Part shown: positions 1 through 19,800 of the stretch, piece by piece | Numbering within the stretch: position 1 is the first letter of the stretch | Layout of the letters: every line of letters begins with the position of its first letter | Assembly: GCF_020283565.1 (NCBI RefSeq) | Contig: NC_060061.1 | Coordinates: 37,299,362-37,363,361, forward strand | From: Trifolium pratense | Taxonomy: Eukaryota; Streptophyta; Magnoliopsida; Fabales; Fabaceae | Reading direction: 5' to 3' | DNA length: 64,000 nt | The notes under the pieces: generated by a model | Seen by the model: only the letters and a program-made list of their open reading frames with translations | What the model was told of the DNA's origin: nothing | The model's database searches: none | Position numbers and translations under genes: made by a program

Positions 1-2834
1 TATGACACGCCATAGATTCATCTCATCGTACATGTGCCTCCCATATTGCATCTTTGGCTTCAACCATTTACAATTGTTTCATTGAACTATGAGCAAATAA
101 ATGCAGTAGCCATGCACGACTCTTTTCTCCCACATGCGTAACTATGAATTATGTTTTCAAAAACAAAGGTCGTGGTGCTGCAGCCTGAAGGGTTAAGTAT
201 GTCCCCACACTAATTATTGGATTTTAGAAATGAGGAATACTTATTGTTGCTAGAATTCTGATTTGTATTTGCAAAAAGCATTGATCAATTTGGGAAAAAA
301 TGATGAATTCTGATTTAGAAAACCCAACCTAAAATAAATAGGAACAATGTTGATTTGGTGAAGAACGAAAGGCCAACGATCCATTTTCATGTGTCAGATT
401 AGATTTTCATAATCAACACAAACTAACACTGTTTATGTATGTTCTGGAATGGGCCAGGGCTCAATACACGCGACCCAGACATTCCAAATCTATCCCTTCG
501 GGGAAGCTTCTCGTGCAAGCCAATGGTAACAGAATACGCTCCTCACACGCTCATGAGACCTTTAGATTCTCATCAACAGCTCAAAGGTGAAGTGCAAACA
601 AAAGAACCACCGTTACAATGGTACTTATATGTGATTAAGAGCAAAATTGAACTACTTGATTCATTTGAAGCCATGCACGTGCCAAGAGACCAAAATACAT
701 TGAATTCCACGATTTGACATGAAATTGGCTACAAAATTGCTCAAACAATAGATAAAGCTCGTTGATAGAATGTAAAAATGAATTAGAAAAAAAAAATAGA
801 GACACCGTAATGTAGAAAATCACAAAAATAAACATGAGTAAAAACAATTTTTTTTTGTCAACCAAAAAACTATAGAATCTTTTGAAATCTTAAAAATATG
901 AATTATAAATCCACTAAACATAGGTTTTTGCAATGCAATGTATTTGGGCTCTCGTGTTGATTTGAATGAATCATCTCTGTCACAGAAGTAATTGTCTGCT
1001 AGACAAGAGGATAACAAATTACAAATTATGTGGGATTACCATTATGCTTTTTGTAGTCAGGAATCTTATCTTATATGTGTTCGTAAGACCAAATACAACG
1101 GTTAAACACTCTCAACACCACTTTTCCACTTCCCAACACTCCACATCATTTTCTCTTTCTTCCACCTAATCATTCAACACACATTCAACTTTTATCCTCT
1201 CCAATAGTTTTTTCATTCAACACTCTACCCTACCACTTTCTCTACCTCACCACTTTTTATTTCATATTCTTATTTAAATGTAAATTTTTGTTTTTATGAT
1301 TAAATAAAATTACAATTATCGATTAAAATTAAATTAAAATAATTAATACTTAACGATTTTTTTTTAGTTTTTTGTAATAAAAACAAAATTTATTTAAATA
1401 ATTTATACGATACAAATCATCTTAACTTAATTTAAAATACAACACACAAATAACATAATTGTTGGGATAATTAGAAGAATTTTGGCTATTGAAATGATTA
1501 TTGGGATCCATTTCACAAAAAAAAAAGACTAATACTTCAAGATTAACACTAATAGAAAGATAATAATAAGATTAATATAGTGAAAAAATCGATTTTTTTT
1601 TCTGTGTCCAAATCAAATCAACCAAGTCTCTATTTATAGACAAAAAAAATCATGAATTTTGGTGAAAAAATAAAAAAATAAAAAATTAATTTGCAACGAA
1701 ATAATTGAGTTCAAAATATTAAATGGATAAAAATCCGGCCAGCCAATCGCAGCTAGCCACGTGGCTGGATCTTATCACCAACACATTCTCTCTCCGCGTG
1801 AAAGCAGAGCCACTCTCACCCTTCGTGCGTCACGCGCGTGTGATACACGCGCCAGCTTTAAGCCACACAAATTCGGCCGGTGTCCCCCTTGTCATCTTTC
1901 AACTGTGTTGAAATTTTTCATCATCTCTTTCCTCCATCTCATTTTCAACAGCAAGTTCAACACATCATTGGGACTCATTGTGCAGTTGAAAAGAGTTTCA
2001 ACACCTCCATTGTATATGGTCTAAGAAAAACATTTGTCCATTTTTCAGGGTATAAGGGGAAGTGGACACACATAAGAACTCTTGAATTAAAATGGGAAAT
2101 ATAGATTATGTAACTCTAGTTACTTTGGAAATTGTAAGATCTTTGACACAAGAAAGAAGAGTTCATCCATATCATCTTGCCTTAGTTCTGATTTACATAA
2201 TTTTTTAAGAATACTGAGTCGGGTTCTTTTCTTACCTACATTGAATAGAACAACGAGCCAAACTTTCTTCATAGAAAATATTCTTTATTTAGATCGGAAA
2301 AATCATATTATTTTATGAAATCATGTGTTATTGTTCAAATTCACAGTCAATCCTATTTCCGATAGAAACAGTTGATAATTGAATCCAATTTTTCCCCATT
2401 ATTTTCATTAGCGTAAGAGGGTGAAAAATTCAAATTGGAAAATAAGTCTCACAAACTCAATCCAATATTTTTTAGACCAAAATAGTCTCACAAAAACTCA
2501 ATCAAATACACCCCAAAATAAATTTTCTACAGTATTTAAAAAATTAAACTAGTTTTCTTTTTCCTCTTTTGTCTCATAAAGGAAAAAGTTATGATAAAGA
2601 TATTGCAAGCATTATTACCAAAAATATTTTTTGGAAACATCGAACTTTTTCTCCTAAAAAAGAAAATCATTTTTTCATTTGACAGCATTGAAAAGTTTAT
2701 GAAAAAACTCCAATACAAAGAAAAAAAGAAAAAAAAAAAAATAAAGTAAGATTTTCGTGTGGTAGATGTCAACGCCGCGAGAGTTTTTCTCTGAAATTTG
2801 CATCTCGCTGACACCAATCACAATTCTCCCCCAA
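1..2834. other. Intergenic DNA upstream of the P450 reductase gene
   Basis: AT-rich upstream DNA with no gene I can name. An open frame at 439-717 on the plus strand (92 codons, fairly rich in Pro and Thr) ends inside otherwise ordinary sequence. I recognise no family in it; it could be the tail of a broken gene or chance. A transposon-like inverted-repeat element occupies about 1090-2024. The rest to about 2830, including the proximal promoter of the reductase, shows poly-A/T runs and no clear motif that I would call. Confidence 0.4.
1090..2024. mobile_element. Probable TIR element (MITE-like, non-coding)
   Basis: The left end reads AGACCAAATACAACGG near 1087 and the right end reads CCATTGTATATGGTCT near 2008-2023, which is an imperfect inverted repeat (AGACCA, A or T, ATACAA, C or T, GG). 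Between them are repeated variants of a motif with CAACAC and no credible transposase frame. I could not find a convincing target-site duplication, so the exact ends are approximate. It lies about 900 bp upstream of the reductase start codon. Confidence 0.4.
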
Positions 2835-2853
2835 TCTCTCTCTCTCTCTCTCT
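2835..2853. repeat. CT microsatellite in the 5' leader of the reductase gene
   Basis: A pure TC run immediately precedes CAACTTCTTCTTC and a short GA run at about 2875-2886. Pyrimidine-rich tracts like this are common in plant 5'UTRs. It lies about 75 bp before the ATG at 2928, so it is probably in the leader or core promoter. No function can be proved from sequence alone. Confidence 0.6.
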
Positions 2854-2927
2854 ACAACTTCTTCTTCTAGGTCTAGAGAGAGAGACGCAGAGATCAATTT
2901 TGAACTAATTTTGACTTTGTTGACTCA

Positions 2928-11830
<8,903 letters not shown>

Positions 11831-12900
11831 TTCTTCTGATTGTTCGTCTGTCTGGGTTGTGGCACCCTTACTGTTAGATGTGTTATTTCAAGGTGGATGA
11901 AATAATTTTTTCTTTTGAGATTAAGTACTTGCTTGTAGGGAATTTTGGGAAACAGAAGGGGGAGTCTGAACAGGTTTCCTCGAGAAGAAACTATTTTATG
12001 GGCATTTGCCTCTTTCTTTATAATATCTTTATATTCTCTTATTATAATAGTTTAGGTCCTTTTGGACTAGGATTATTTTTAGGTGATTGTATAATGGACA
12101 GTCTTAAGATAAGTCAACAACACATGCAGATCAAGGTGGATTGTAATGTATAATAATAGTATAGGAATTGATTACCAAATAATTATTTCATATTTTCATC
12201 AATGAAACTCCGATAATTTTTTTTTTGTACACAAAACATCGATGGAAGGTGAATTGAAAGGGAAGAAAATATCACTTCTGATTAATCGCGCTTCCAATTC
12301 ATGTTGCTACATCATTTGCTGGCTTTATGGAAGTCTTATTTTCCTAGCCTTACCGCTCTTAGCCAATTGTGCATTGATCACCTCCACCTGTATCTGCTTC
12401 GAATCTAATAAAATTGCAATTGCATATTCCAAAGAATTAGTTGTGTAATCCTTGCTAGAGTCTCAATCTCGCACCTGAGTATATTTCCCCACCACATTAC
12501 AATCCTTGTCCTTGCTCTTTGATTCCCTTGAGTTGATAGAGTTTTCTCCATGTCCTTTCATTTATTGGGAGATATTTTTTCGTTGTGTAAATCTTATTTG
12601 GAGATATTTTCCATTTGCTCAAATCTTATAAGGTGATATCTCTTAATAGGTTTTTTTTTAGTTTGTGCAATGTAGAGAGATTAAAAACAACCGTATCAAT
12701 ATGTCCACAATCTTGATCTTACAATTATGCAAGATGTCTCAATTAAACAATATGTTGAAGTTTTTTCGTATTATTACATTTGACTTTTTAATAAGGAACC
12801 AAAAAAAATATTGTGCGCAACAAAATATAAATAAAACGATCTCTAAAGTTAAATGTATTTGAACTAAATTTAAACCAATTACATTTGACTTTTTAATTTT
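11831..12900. other. 3' flank of the reductase gene and intergenic DNA
   Basis: This holds the presumed 3'UTR of the reductase and plain AT-rich DNA. A 68-codon open frame at 12242-12448 has a hydrophobic middle, but it has no neighbour, promoter or family that I recognise, so I do not call it. The copy of ATTTT at 12896-12900 is the target duplication of the LTR element that follows. Confidence 0.5.
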
Positions 12901-14145
12901 TGTTAGAAATAAACTATTATAGCTATAGAATATAGAGAGTAGAGATAGAAAAGCTTTGTATTATTCTCTTCATATGTATGTCTTTACATCATAACAAGAG
13001 TCATATTTATAGGATACATAGAAGGAAGTGAAAGACCAAAGACAATTAAGGTCCACTTCACTAGTGGGAGTTATAGGACAAGGAAGAGATAAGGATGTAC
13101 ATCCACTAAGTCTTCCACCAAGGCTTATTATTCATAACACTTCCCCTTGGATGTCCATCGAGGATGTGCCTCGTTAAAACCTTACTAGAAAAAACCTAGT
13201 GGAAAAAAATCTAGTGAAGGAAAAAGAGTACAACATCCTTTACATGATATATGTATTTCTCCCCCTCAACCATACAACCATCTCTAAGATGACGAAGACC
13301 AATCTTTTGCATCAGTTGTTCAAAAATTCTACTTGGGAGTGACTTTGTGAAAAGGCCTACTAGATTATCACATGAATGAACTTGCTGAATGCAATTATAG
13401 CACCATTCTTCTCGATTCTCCGGTATGTGATGAATTAGGAACCTCAACCAAACATATTCTCGACTAGCCTCATGTAATGCTAAGAGTTCTGCATGATTTG
13501 ATGGTTTGTTTCACAGATATTCATGAAATAGTTGTACCTCCACAAGTAATATGTTTGTGATCTACCCTGCATGATGAGGATCTGACAAATAACATGCATC
13601 TGCATAACCTGTTAATTCTAATTTTATATAAAATAAACTTATATACATTTTACCTCTAAGGTAACAAAGTATTTTCTTGACTTCGTTCCAATATCTTCGT
13701 ATAGGTGAAAAACTATATATTGATAATAAATTGACAAAAAATAAAATATCAGGATGTGTATAATTATCAAGGTATATTAGTGCTCCAAAAAATTCAGGCA
13801 TAGGCTGCAACAAAAAACCAGATGAAGATTTCCACCTTTCACCTAAACTTGCTTCCTTTTAGATCAATCTCAGCTTGTGTTGTTAGAGCTTCGTGCTGAT
13901 AACGTGTTAGAAATAAACTATTATAGCTATAGAATATAGAGAGTATAGATAGAAAGCTTTGTATTATTATCTTCATATGTATGTCTTTACATCATAACAA
14001 GAGTCATATTTATAGGATACATAGAAGGAAGTAAAAAACCAAAGACAATTAAGGTCCACTTCACTAATGGGAGTTATAGGACAAGGAAGAGATAAGAATG
14101 GACATCCACTAAGTCTTCAACTAAGGCTTATTATTATTCATAACA
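12901..14145 (-). mobile_element. Internally deleted Copia LTR retrotransposon
   Basis: Two direct LTRs of about 240 bp (12901-13139 and 13905-14145) begin TGTTAGAAATAAAC and end CATAACA, and the whole is flanked by ATTTT at 12896-12900 and 14146-14150. Read on the minus strand, the right LTR is followed by a primer-binding-like TTATCAGCACGAAGCTC, and a purine tract AAGGGGAAG precedes the left LTR, so the element is minus-strand. Only about 760 bp of interior remain. It encodes fragments of the Copia polymerase C-terminus, for example YLRGK and VGLFTKSLP, in broken frames at 13562-13813 and 13211-13447. Gag, protease, integrase and most of the reverse transcriptase are missing. The LTRs differ by a handful of substitutions and short indels, so the insertion is not very old. 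Confidence 0.85.
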
Positions 14146-14570
14146 ATTTTGATTTTTTTTATAATTTTTATTTATTTTATTTTTTTACTAAACGAGTTGT
14201 TATTGTTGTTGCCCAATTACCCAAATCATTAATAAACCACAATTGGTAACACTATATCGTTAAATTTAAACTCATAATTTATAAGTTTATATTAGGAAAA
14301 AAATCACTATTTAATACGTTAATTAAAGAAATATAAAAAAATTAACATGTTATTAATTTTAAATTAAAAAATCAATTTTAAATATTAGATAATTCATACT
14401 CAATTGATTTTCTCTCATTCTCACGTATTAAATATAATTATAGTCATGCATTTCAATAACAAAAAAAAAAAATTAAAAAAATAAATAAATAGCAAAAATT
14501 GTTAACGTTGGTTGAAAATATACATTATGTCTTGAAAAGTCTCAATTTTCCCAACAAATAGCACCAACAA

Positions 14571-15355
14571 CTATATACCCACAATATATCTTTGTAAACA
14601 ATAATATCACTCTTTTTTTTAATATGACTCTTTGAATCATGCATGTTATGTAAAAATGAATGTTATATATATTGAAACGTAAAGTGATTGTATTGTTAAT
14701 TTTAACCCCAGATATTATTTTTGGTACATTTAACCATGTTATTTTTATTTTTACGAAACTCCTATTACATTTATGTATTTATTATTTATTAAATAATTTA
14801 TTCTATTGGAATAATTGCATCAAATTTTATTATTTTATCAAAATTTAATTACTTACATGTTTCGTTTCTCATACGTTTTCATTTATTTGTTTGTATATTT
14901 TTCTTTTTCCTATCTTAGTTTTGCACACATGCACAAAATAAGGGACATTGTTCTCTTCCGGTTGATATAGGAAAAAAATTCACTTTTTTAGGATAGTTGA
15001 ATAATTTTTTATTATTTTTTTAATGGCAATAATTGAATAATTGATATACTTGATCTATAATGTAGATCGAATATTGAACCTTATTAAAATACTCATGAGT
15101 GTCAAAAGGATTTATGTTCAAATGATAAGATTGAGCTTTTCAATTGATAAAAAATATTGAGATTTTGAATCGTTAAGGTAGGTAAAAACGTGCGAGTTTA
15201 AATAATTTTATCGATTTTACAGAGAGATAAATCGCGTAAACTCGTTTTGACTTGCAATTTTACTCAAAACTATTTTAGCTTTGATTTAACACGAAAATCA
15301 TACATAAAAACGTCGAATCAATAGAGTTTATGATTTAAAACAAGATTTCGACAAA
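14571..15355 (+). repeat. Dispersed repeat, copy 1 (inverted partner at 53095-53825)
   Basis: Blocks such as TTAATATGACTCTTTGAATC, CATGCATGTTATG, TTGAATAATTGATA, CTTGATCTATAAT and CGTGCGAGTTTAAAT recur in the same order, reverse complemented, at 53095-53825. The copies differ by many substitutions and indels, so the family is old. No coding frame or termini identify the class. Confidence 0.65.
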
Positions 15356-15483
15356 TTTGTACATCACAAAGTGAAATTCTGCCATCTTTTCCACAATAGG
15401 CGCCACCACAAATTTTTCGTCAGATGCGTTCATTCCTAATCCGATATTATCTTACTAATTAAAACATTCAACATAATCAATAA

Positions 15484-15625
15484 TTAGTTGGTTCAGTAGT
15501 GATTGACACTGAACTTAGTAGGGAGGACCACAGTTCGATCTTATGCAACTGCGATTGAGAGAGAGCTATAACCACTTGATGCTAAAACTGAACCAAAACC
15601 AAATTAAGCGGTCCAATGGACCAGA
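15484..15625 (+). mobile_element. SINE-like sequence
   Basis: A block reading AGTTGGTTCAGTAGTGATTG followed about 40 bp later by ACCACAGTTCGATCTTATGC resembles the A and B boxes of a RNA polymerase III promoter, as in plant tRNA-derived SINEs. No clean poly-A tail or target duplication was found, so it may be a fragment. Confidence 0.4.
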
Positions 15626-16859
15626 TATTAGTGGTAAAACCCCAATAAAGAATGTCGCCGAGATAGTCATTAAATAAATAACCATATATAGTTTATTTAA
15701 TCTTTGGCCTAGAATGTCGCACTACACTTTTCATTACATTTGGCCACCGGTTTGGATTTCCCTTGAATTTTAAACAGATAGTTAAATAATGGAAGGTTTA
15801 TGGTTAATACTTTTAAAATAGTCAATTTGTTAATATAAAATTTTGGCTAAAATTCCACACAATAGTGCTAGATCTTGTGATTGGTAATATAAGTTGCTTT
15901 ATGATCATCACCTCGAATCATAGTTTGTGACCACCAACCTACACTTTGGAGAAAAGATAAAAATTTAATACTCTTAGTTGAATCGAGTTGTTCACTACCC
16001 TAATTGTATATATCATTAAACTCGAAATAAAATTTATAGATATATGTATATTTTATCGTTTTTATTCCTATTCTTCTTCCTTTTTTTTAATAGTATTTTT
16101 CATTACAAAAAAATTTGGATTGTATTCTTCATAATTTTTGTATACTTCCATAATTTTGATTGCATAATTTTTTTTTTCCTATTTTTATGTTTTTTTTGTT
16201 AGTGGATTTTTTACTAAACTTTATAAGGAGCGGAGTAACTTTCTTTATTTTATTTTAATTTTTTTTATTGAATCTCTTAAATCCACAAAATACTTTGAAA
16301 TCTTAAGAAATCTATTAAAATTATATGTTAAGAATTTTGATCGTAAAAAATCTTTTAAAATAAATATTTTAAAATCTCACCAATTCAATATAATCTCACA
16401 ATTTTTTTTAAAATTTTCAAGACTTTTTATATCATAATAGTCACTAAAAATCTCTAATTCAATAGAAAAAAAAACACAGAGTACCTTATTAAACCCTACA
16501 AGTTATTTTCTATATAAAAAAAAAAGCATTACAAATTAATCGGTTAACTTTATCCATAGCTGTATTTTTTATTTTTCTTTCTTTTCCTTCTTCCTAAATA
16601 ATCACATCGAAGGAGAGAGGGGTGAGTGAGTGATCTTCACATTTCTTCAATTCAACGGTCTCTTACTCTCACTGTCACCATCATCAACTTTCATCAATTT
16701 CACAGTAATAATAATTACTAATTACACGATACATTATTATTTATCTTTTTCGCGTTCATTTTATTCACTCTCTTCATTTTCTCATCACAGGGTTTAGGGT
16801 TTTGCAACATAAATCATTGTTCAATTTTCAATCAATTTGGGATTAATCAACAATCACCA
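15626..16859. other. Upstream region of the DRMY1-like gene
   Basis: AT-rich DNA with long T runs. Positions 15675-15835 are similar to a stretch inside an intron of the next gene (19881-20070). The last 250 bp before the ATG at 16860 are pyrimidine-rich and contain AGGAGAGAGGGGTGAGTGAG and GGGTTTAGGGTTTTGC, a telo-box-like AGGGTTT motif, typical of plant 5' leaders. I see no gene here. Confidence 0.5.
15675..15835 (+). repeat. Dispersed repeat, copy A
   Basis: The order AATAACCATATATAGTTTAT, CCTAGAATGTCGC, CACTACACTTT, ACAGATAGTTAAATAAT and ACTTTTAAAATAGTCAATTT recurs at 19881-20070. This copy lacks about 20 bp after GAATGTCGC. It lies upstream of the DRMY1-like gene, while the other copy lies in its intron 4. 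Confidence 0.7.
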
Positions 16860-19800
16860 ATGCTAGAAAACAACCCGAAGAAGCTTACCTTCTCCGAAAT
16901 CGACGCTGCTACTCTCACACAACGGTATTTTCTCTATCCATCGATCTATTTCTTCGTTTTTTGTTTCTTTGATTGATTTTGCTCAATCAATTTTTGCGTG
17001 TTGTTCAGGTATGATGCAGCGACTGTGTTGACAGTGCTTCAGGAATTAACACATTACACTGAGTCAAAGTTTGATTGGAATGAATTGGTAAAGAAAACTA
17101 CTTCTGGTATTTCTAATGCCAGGGAATATCAGATGCTATGGCGTCACTTGGCGTATCGATATGACTTGCCTGAAAATTTGGATGAAGAAGGGGATGAACC
17201 TATGGTCTGTAACATTATTTTGTTTTTCTGTATTGATTGATGTGTTTAATCACAACACTGTTTATTTAAGTGGTATTTCATGATCTAGCCTCGCTTTAGT
17301 TCATATACCTTTTGATGTTTGTGTTGGCTACCATTGGATCTAGGGTTGCTCATTTTAATTGGATAAATGATTTAGATGGTTGCTCTTCACCCCCTTGAAT
17401 TGCTCACATTAGAAAACACACTATCGGAAGATATCTCCAGGTAAAATTTGCACTACCACGAGATATCTCCCGGTAGATGGGTGGGGGGATGGTACTAGTC
17501 AATTTAGTGGGGGGGCAAGAGCAACCATCAATGATTTATCCATAACTAGATCCAGATCCGGTTATAAAAAAACAGAAAGTTTTGTTTTAGCTATTAAACC
17601 ATCAATTTAGTTGTGGCAACTTCTAGCTGCCTTTATTTGAGCATTCAGCCTATGAAGCACGGGCACTCCTCGGATTAGGCGTGTCCTGGTGTCGGATACG
17701 CGTTGGTGTCGGACACGGACACGACACCAACTATTATGATTACATTATGTCACTTTTTCAAATTATTATCGGGGACTGTGTCTGGTGTCTGCGTCTGTGT
17801 CCATGCTTCATTCAGCGTGTGTTTAGTCTCACATCATATAGAGATACAGCGTAAGTAGTGCATACAAGGCTTGAGCAGTCCTCCCCTTAGAAGCCGGTTT
17901 TGCGGGGATGAATTAGACTTTAGTCCATACTATATGACTTATTAGTTATAGTTAATATCACAGTACATTAAACTCGAGGCGTCATACACTCATACTGGCT
18001 GTATTTTTATGCACAATTTACTTTCAGTTTATTCTCTATCAAAATGCATGTGAGTAATAGTTGAGTTTTTATTAGCAACATAAAGAATTTCCTCATGCTG
18101 AAAATAAAAACATTGTCATTATTCTGTATATTATTATTTTAGTCACAACCATCCTTTTAAATGTATTGCCTTCACTACTCTTCCTATTGCCATTCCCATT
18201 TACAATTAGGTTTGTGCAATCATCTGTTGTCTTGTTTTTTTTTTTTTTTATTGAATTTTTGTTCCGTAGATTCTTGGATAGGTATTGAACTTTCTTGTAT
18301 TATTTATGCTTTTTTGGATTCCTATTTTCAGGATGATGATAGTGACATAGATTGCGAGCTGGAATCATTTCCTTCTGCAAGTGCGGAATCTACATTAGAG
18401 CCCTCAGCATGTGTGAAGGTGAATATACTAATATACTAATTATTATATTCTATCTCAATATGTTAAAAAACTGTGTTCATGACTTAGCTAGTTGCATTTT
18501 ACTTATTTGACTATCATATTATTAGACTTCTATTAAATCAAACAGTATTCGTGGCCATTTCTCAAATTTGTCTTATTTATAGAAAAGGTCCTTAAAGGAA
18601 ATTGGAAGCACAGATTTAAATTTTTCAATTTTTTTCTGATTGTGGGAAGCTTTATAATTATAATTCTAGCAAAAAAGTGGATTCTATCAGATTAATATCT
18701 GACATTGATGTGGCTTGCCTTACCATACAGCTATAGGACTAGTAATGTTTTATGCTTTTGAAGAACCAGCAAAAGCAAAAAAGAATTGCTAGTGGTTTAC
18801 TGAAAAATATGGTTTTTAATAGAGCCCATTTATGTTGGTTGATTTGTTATGCTTTCAATATTTAAACATACTGTTTGTGCTATTTGTTGTTATTCAAATT
18901 TGACCAGCTTGTTTCTTGGCATTGTTTAATCATCAGGTGATTATTGCTTCCCGTACGCTAAGTGAGTCTACCCCTAGTAGCTCAACAATTGAGGCTCCAT
19001 TGACCGTAAATTTTCCAGTTTGCTGTTCATCTAGAACTCCAAAGGAAATTTCACTGTCCTCTAATTTGATGGAACAAACAAGCATTATGTTTCCAGTTTT
19101 TGTTAATAGACAGACACTGCCAACTGTATCCTCAACAGATGCTTTAGAAACCAAGGGAACAGATGGTGGCACCATGGCTTCCAAAAGGAAAAGAAAAGGA
19201 TGGTCAGAGGAAGAGGACAATGAGCTACGTGCTGCTGTTCAGAGATGGGGTGAAGGGAATTGGGCAACCTTGGCAAAAGGAGACCACTTTTCTATTAAGA
19301 GAACTCCACACCAATTATCTCAGGTGGATTTTCAACCCTAAAAGTTTGTGAATTATGTGGCATTCTCCACTTTGATTATATCTTTTATCAGCATGCACAT
19401 GTATATTTCATTTAAGGCCACATGTTTATCATCATCCCTTTTGATTAATAGCTAGTCATGCCCATCAGGATAGTGAATTGTGAATAGTCATCCACATCAG
19501 GATAGTGAAGAAAGAAAAGAAAATACATTTATGGGTTTAAGTTCTTAAAAATTATAAAAAGAGGTAACCTGTTGCTACGAAGCTTATGCTTCTGCCATGA
19601 GGGATCCAGGGAAGGATTCAGCCTTCCCTTACATTTACAAGAGTCTATTCCACGACGTCAGCCAGTGACTTTTTAGTCACAAAGCAGCAACTCCAATTGT
19701 TCTGTCATATCCCATTTCCTTTCAAAATCATCTCTCCTTTATTTAGAAACCAGTAACAATTTTTTTCTTTTATATCACTTTTTGCAGTGTTTGGTTGCTT

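Noticed and set aside
439..717. 92-codon open frame near the left edge
   Set aside because: No family recognised and no splice partners found, so it is kept only as a remark on the intergenic stretch.
12242..12448. 68-codon open frame downstream of the reductase, with a hydrophobic middle
   Set aside because: It is isolated with no promoter, homology or splicing context. Short hydrophobic frames are common in AT-rich DNA.
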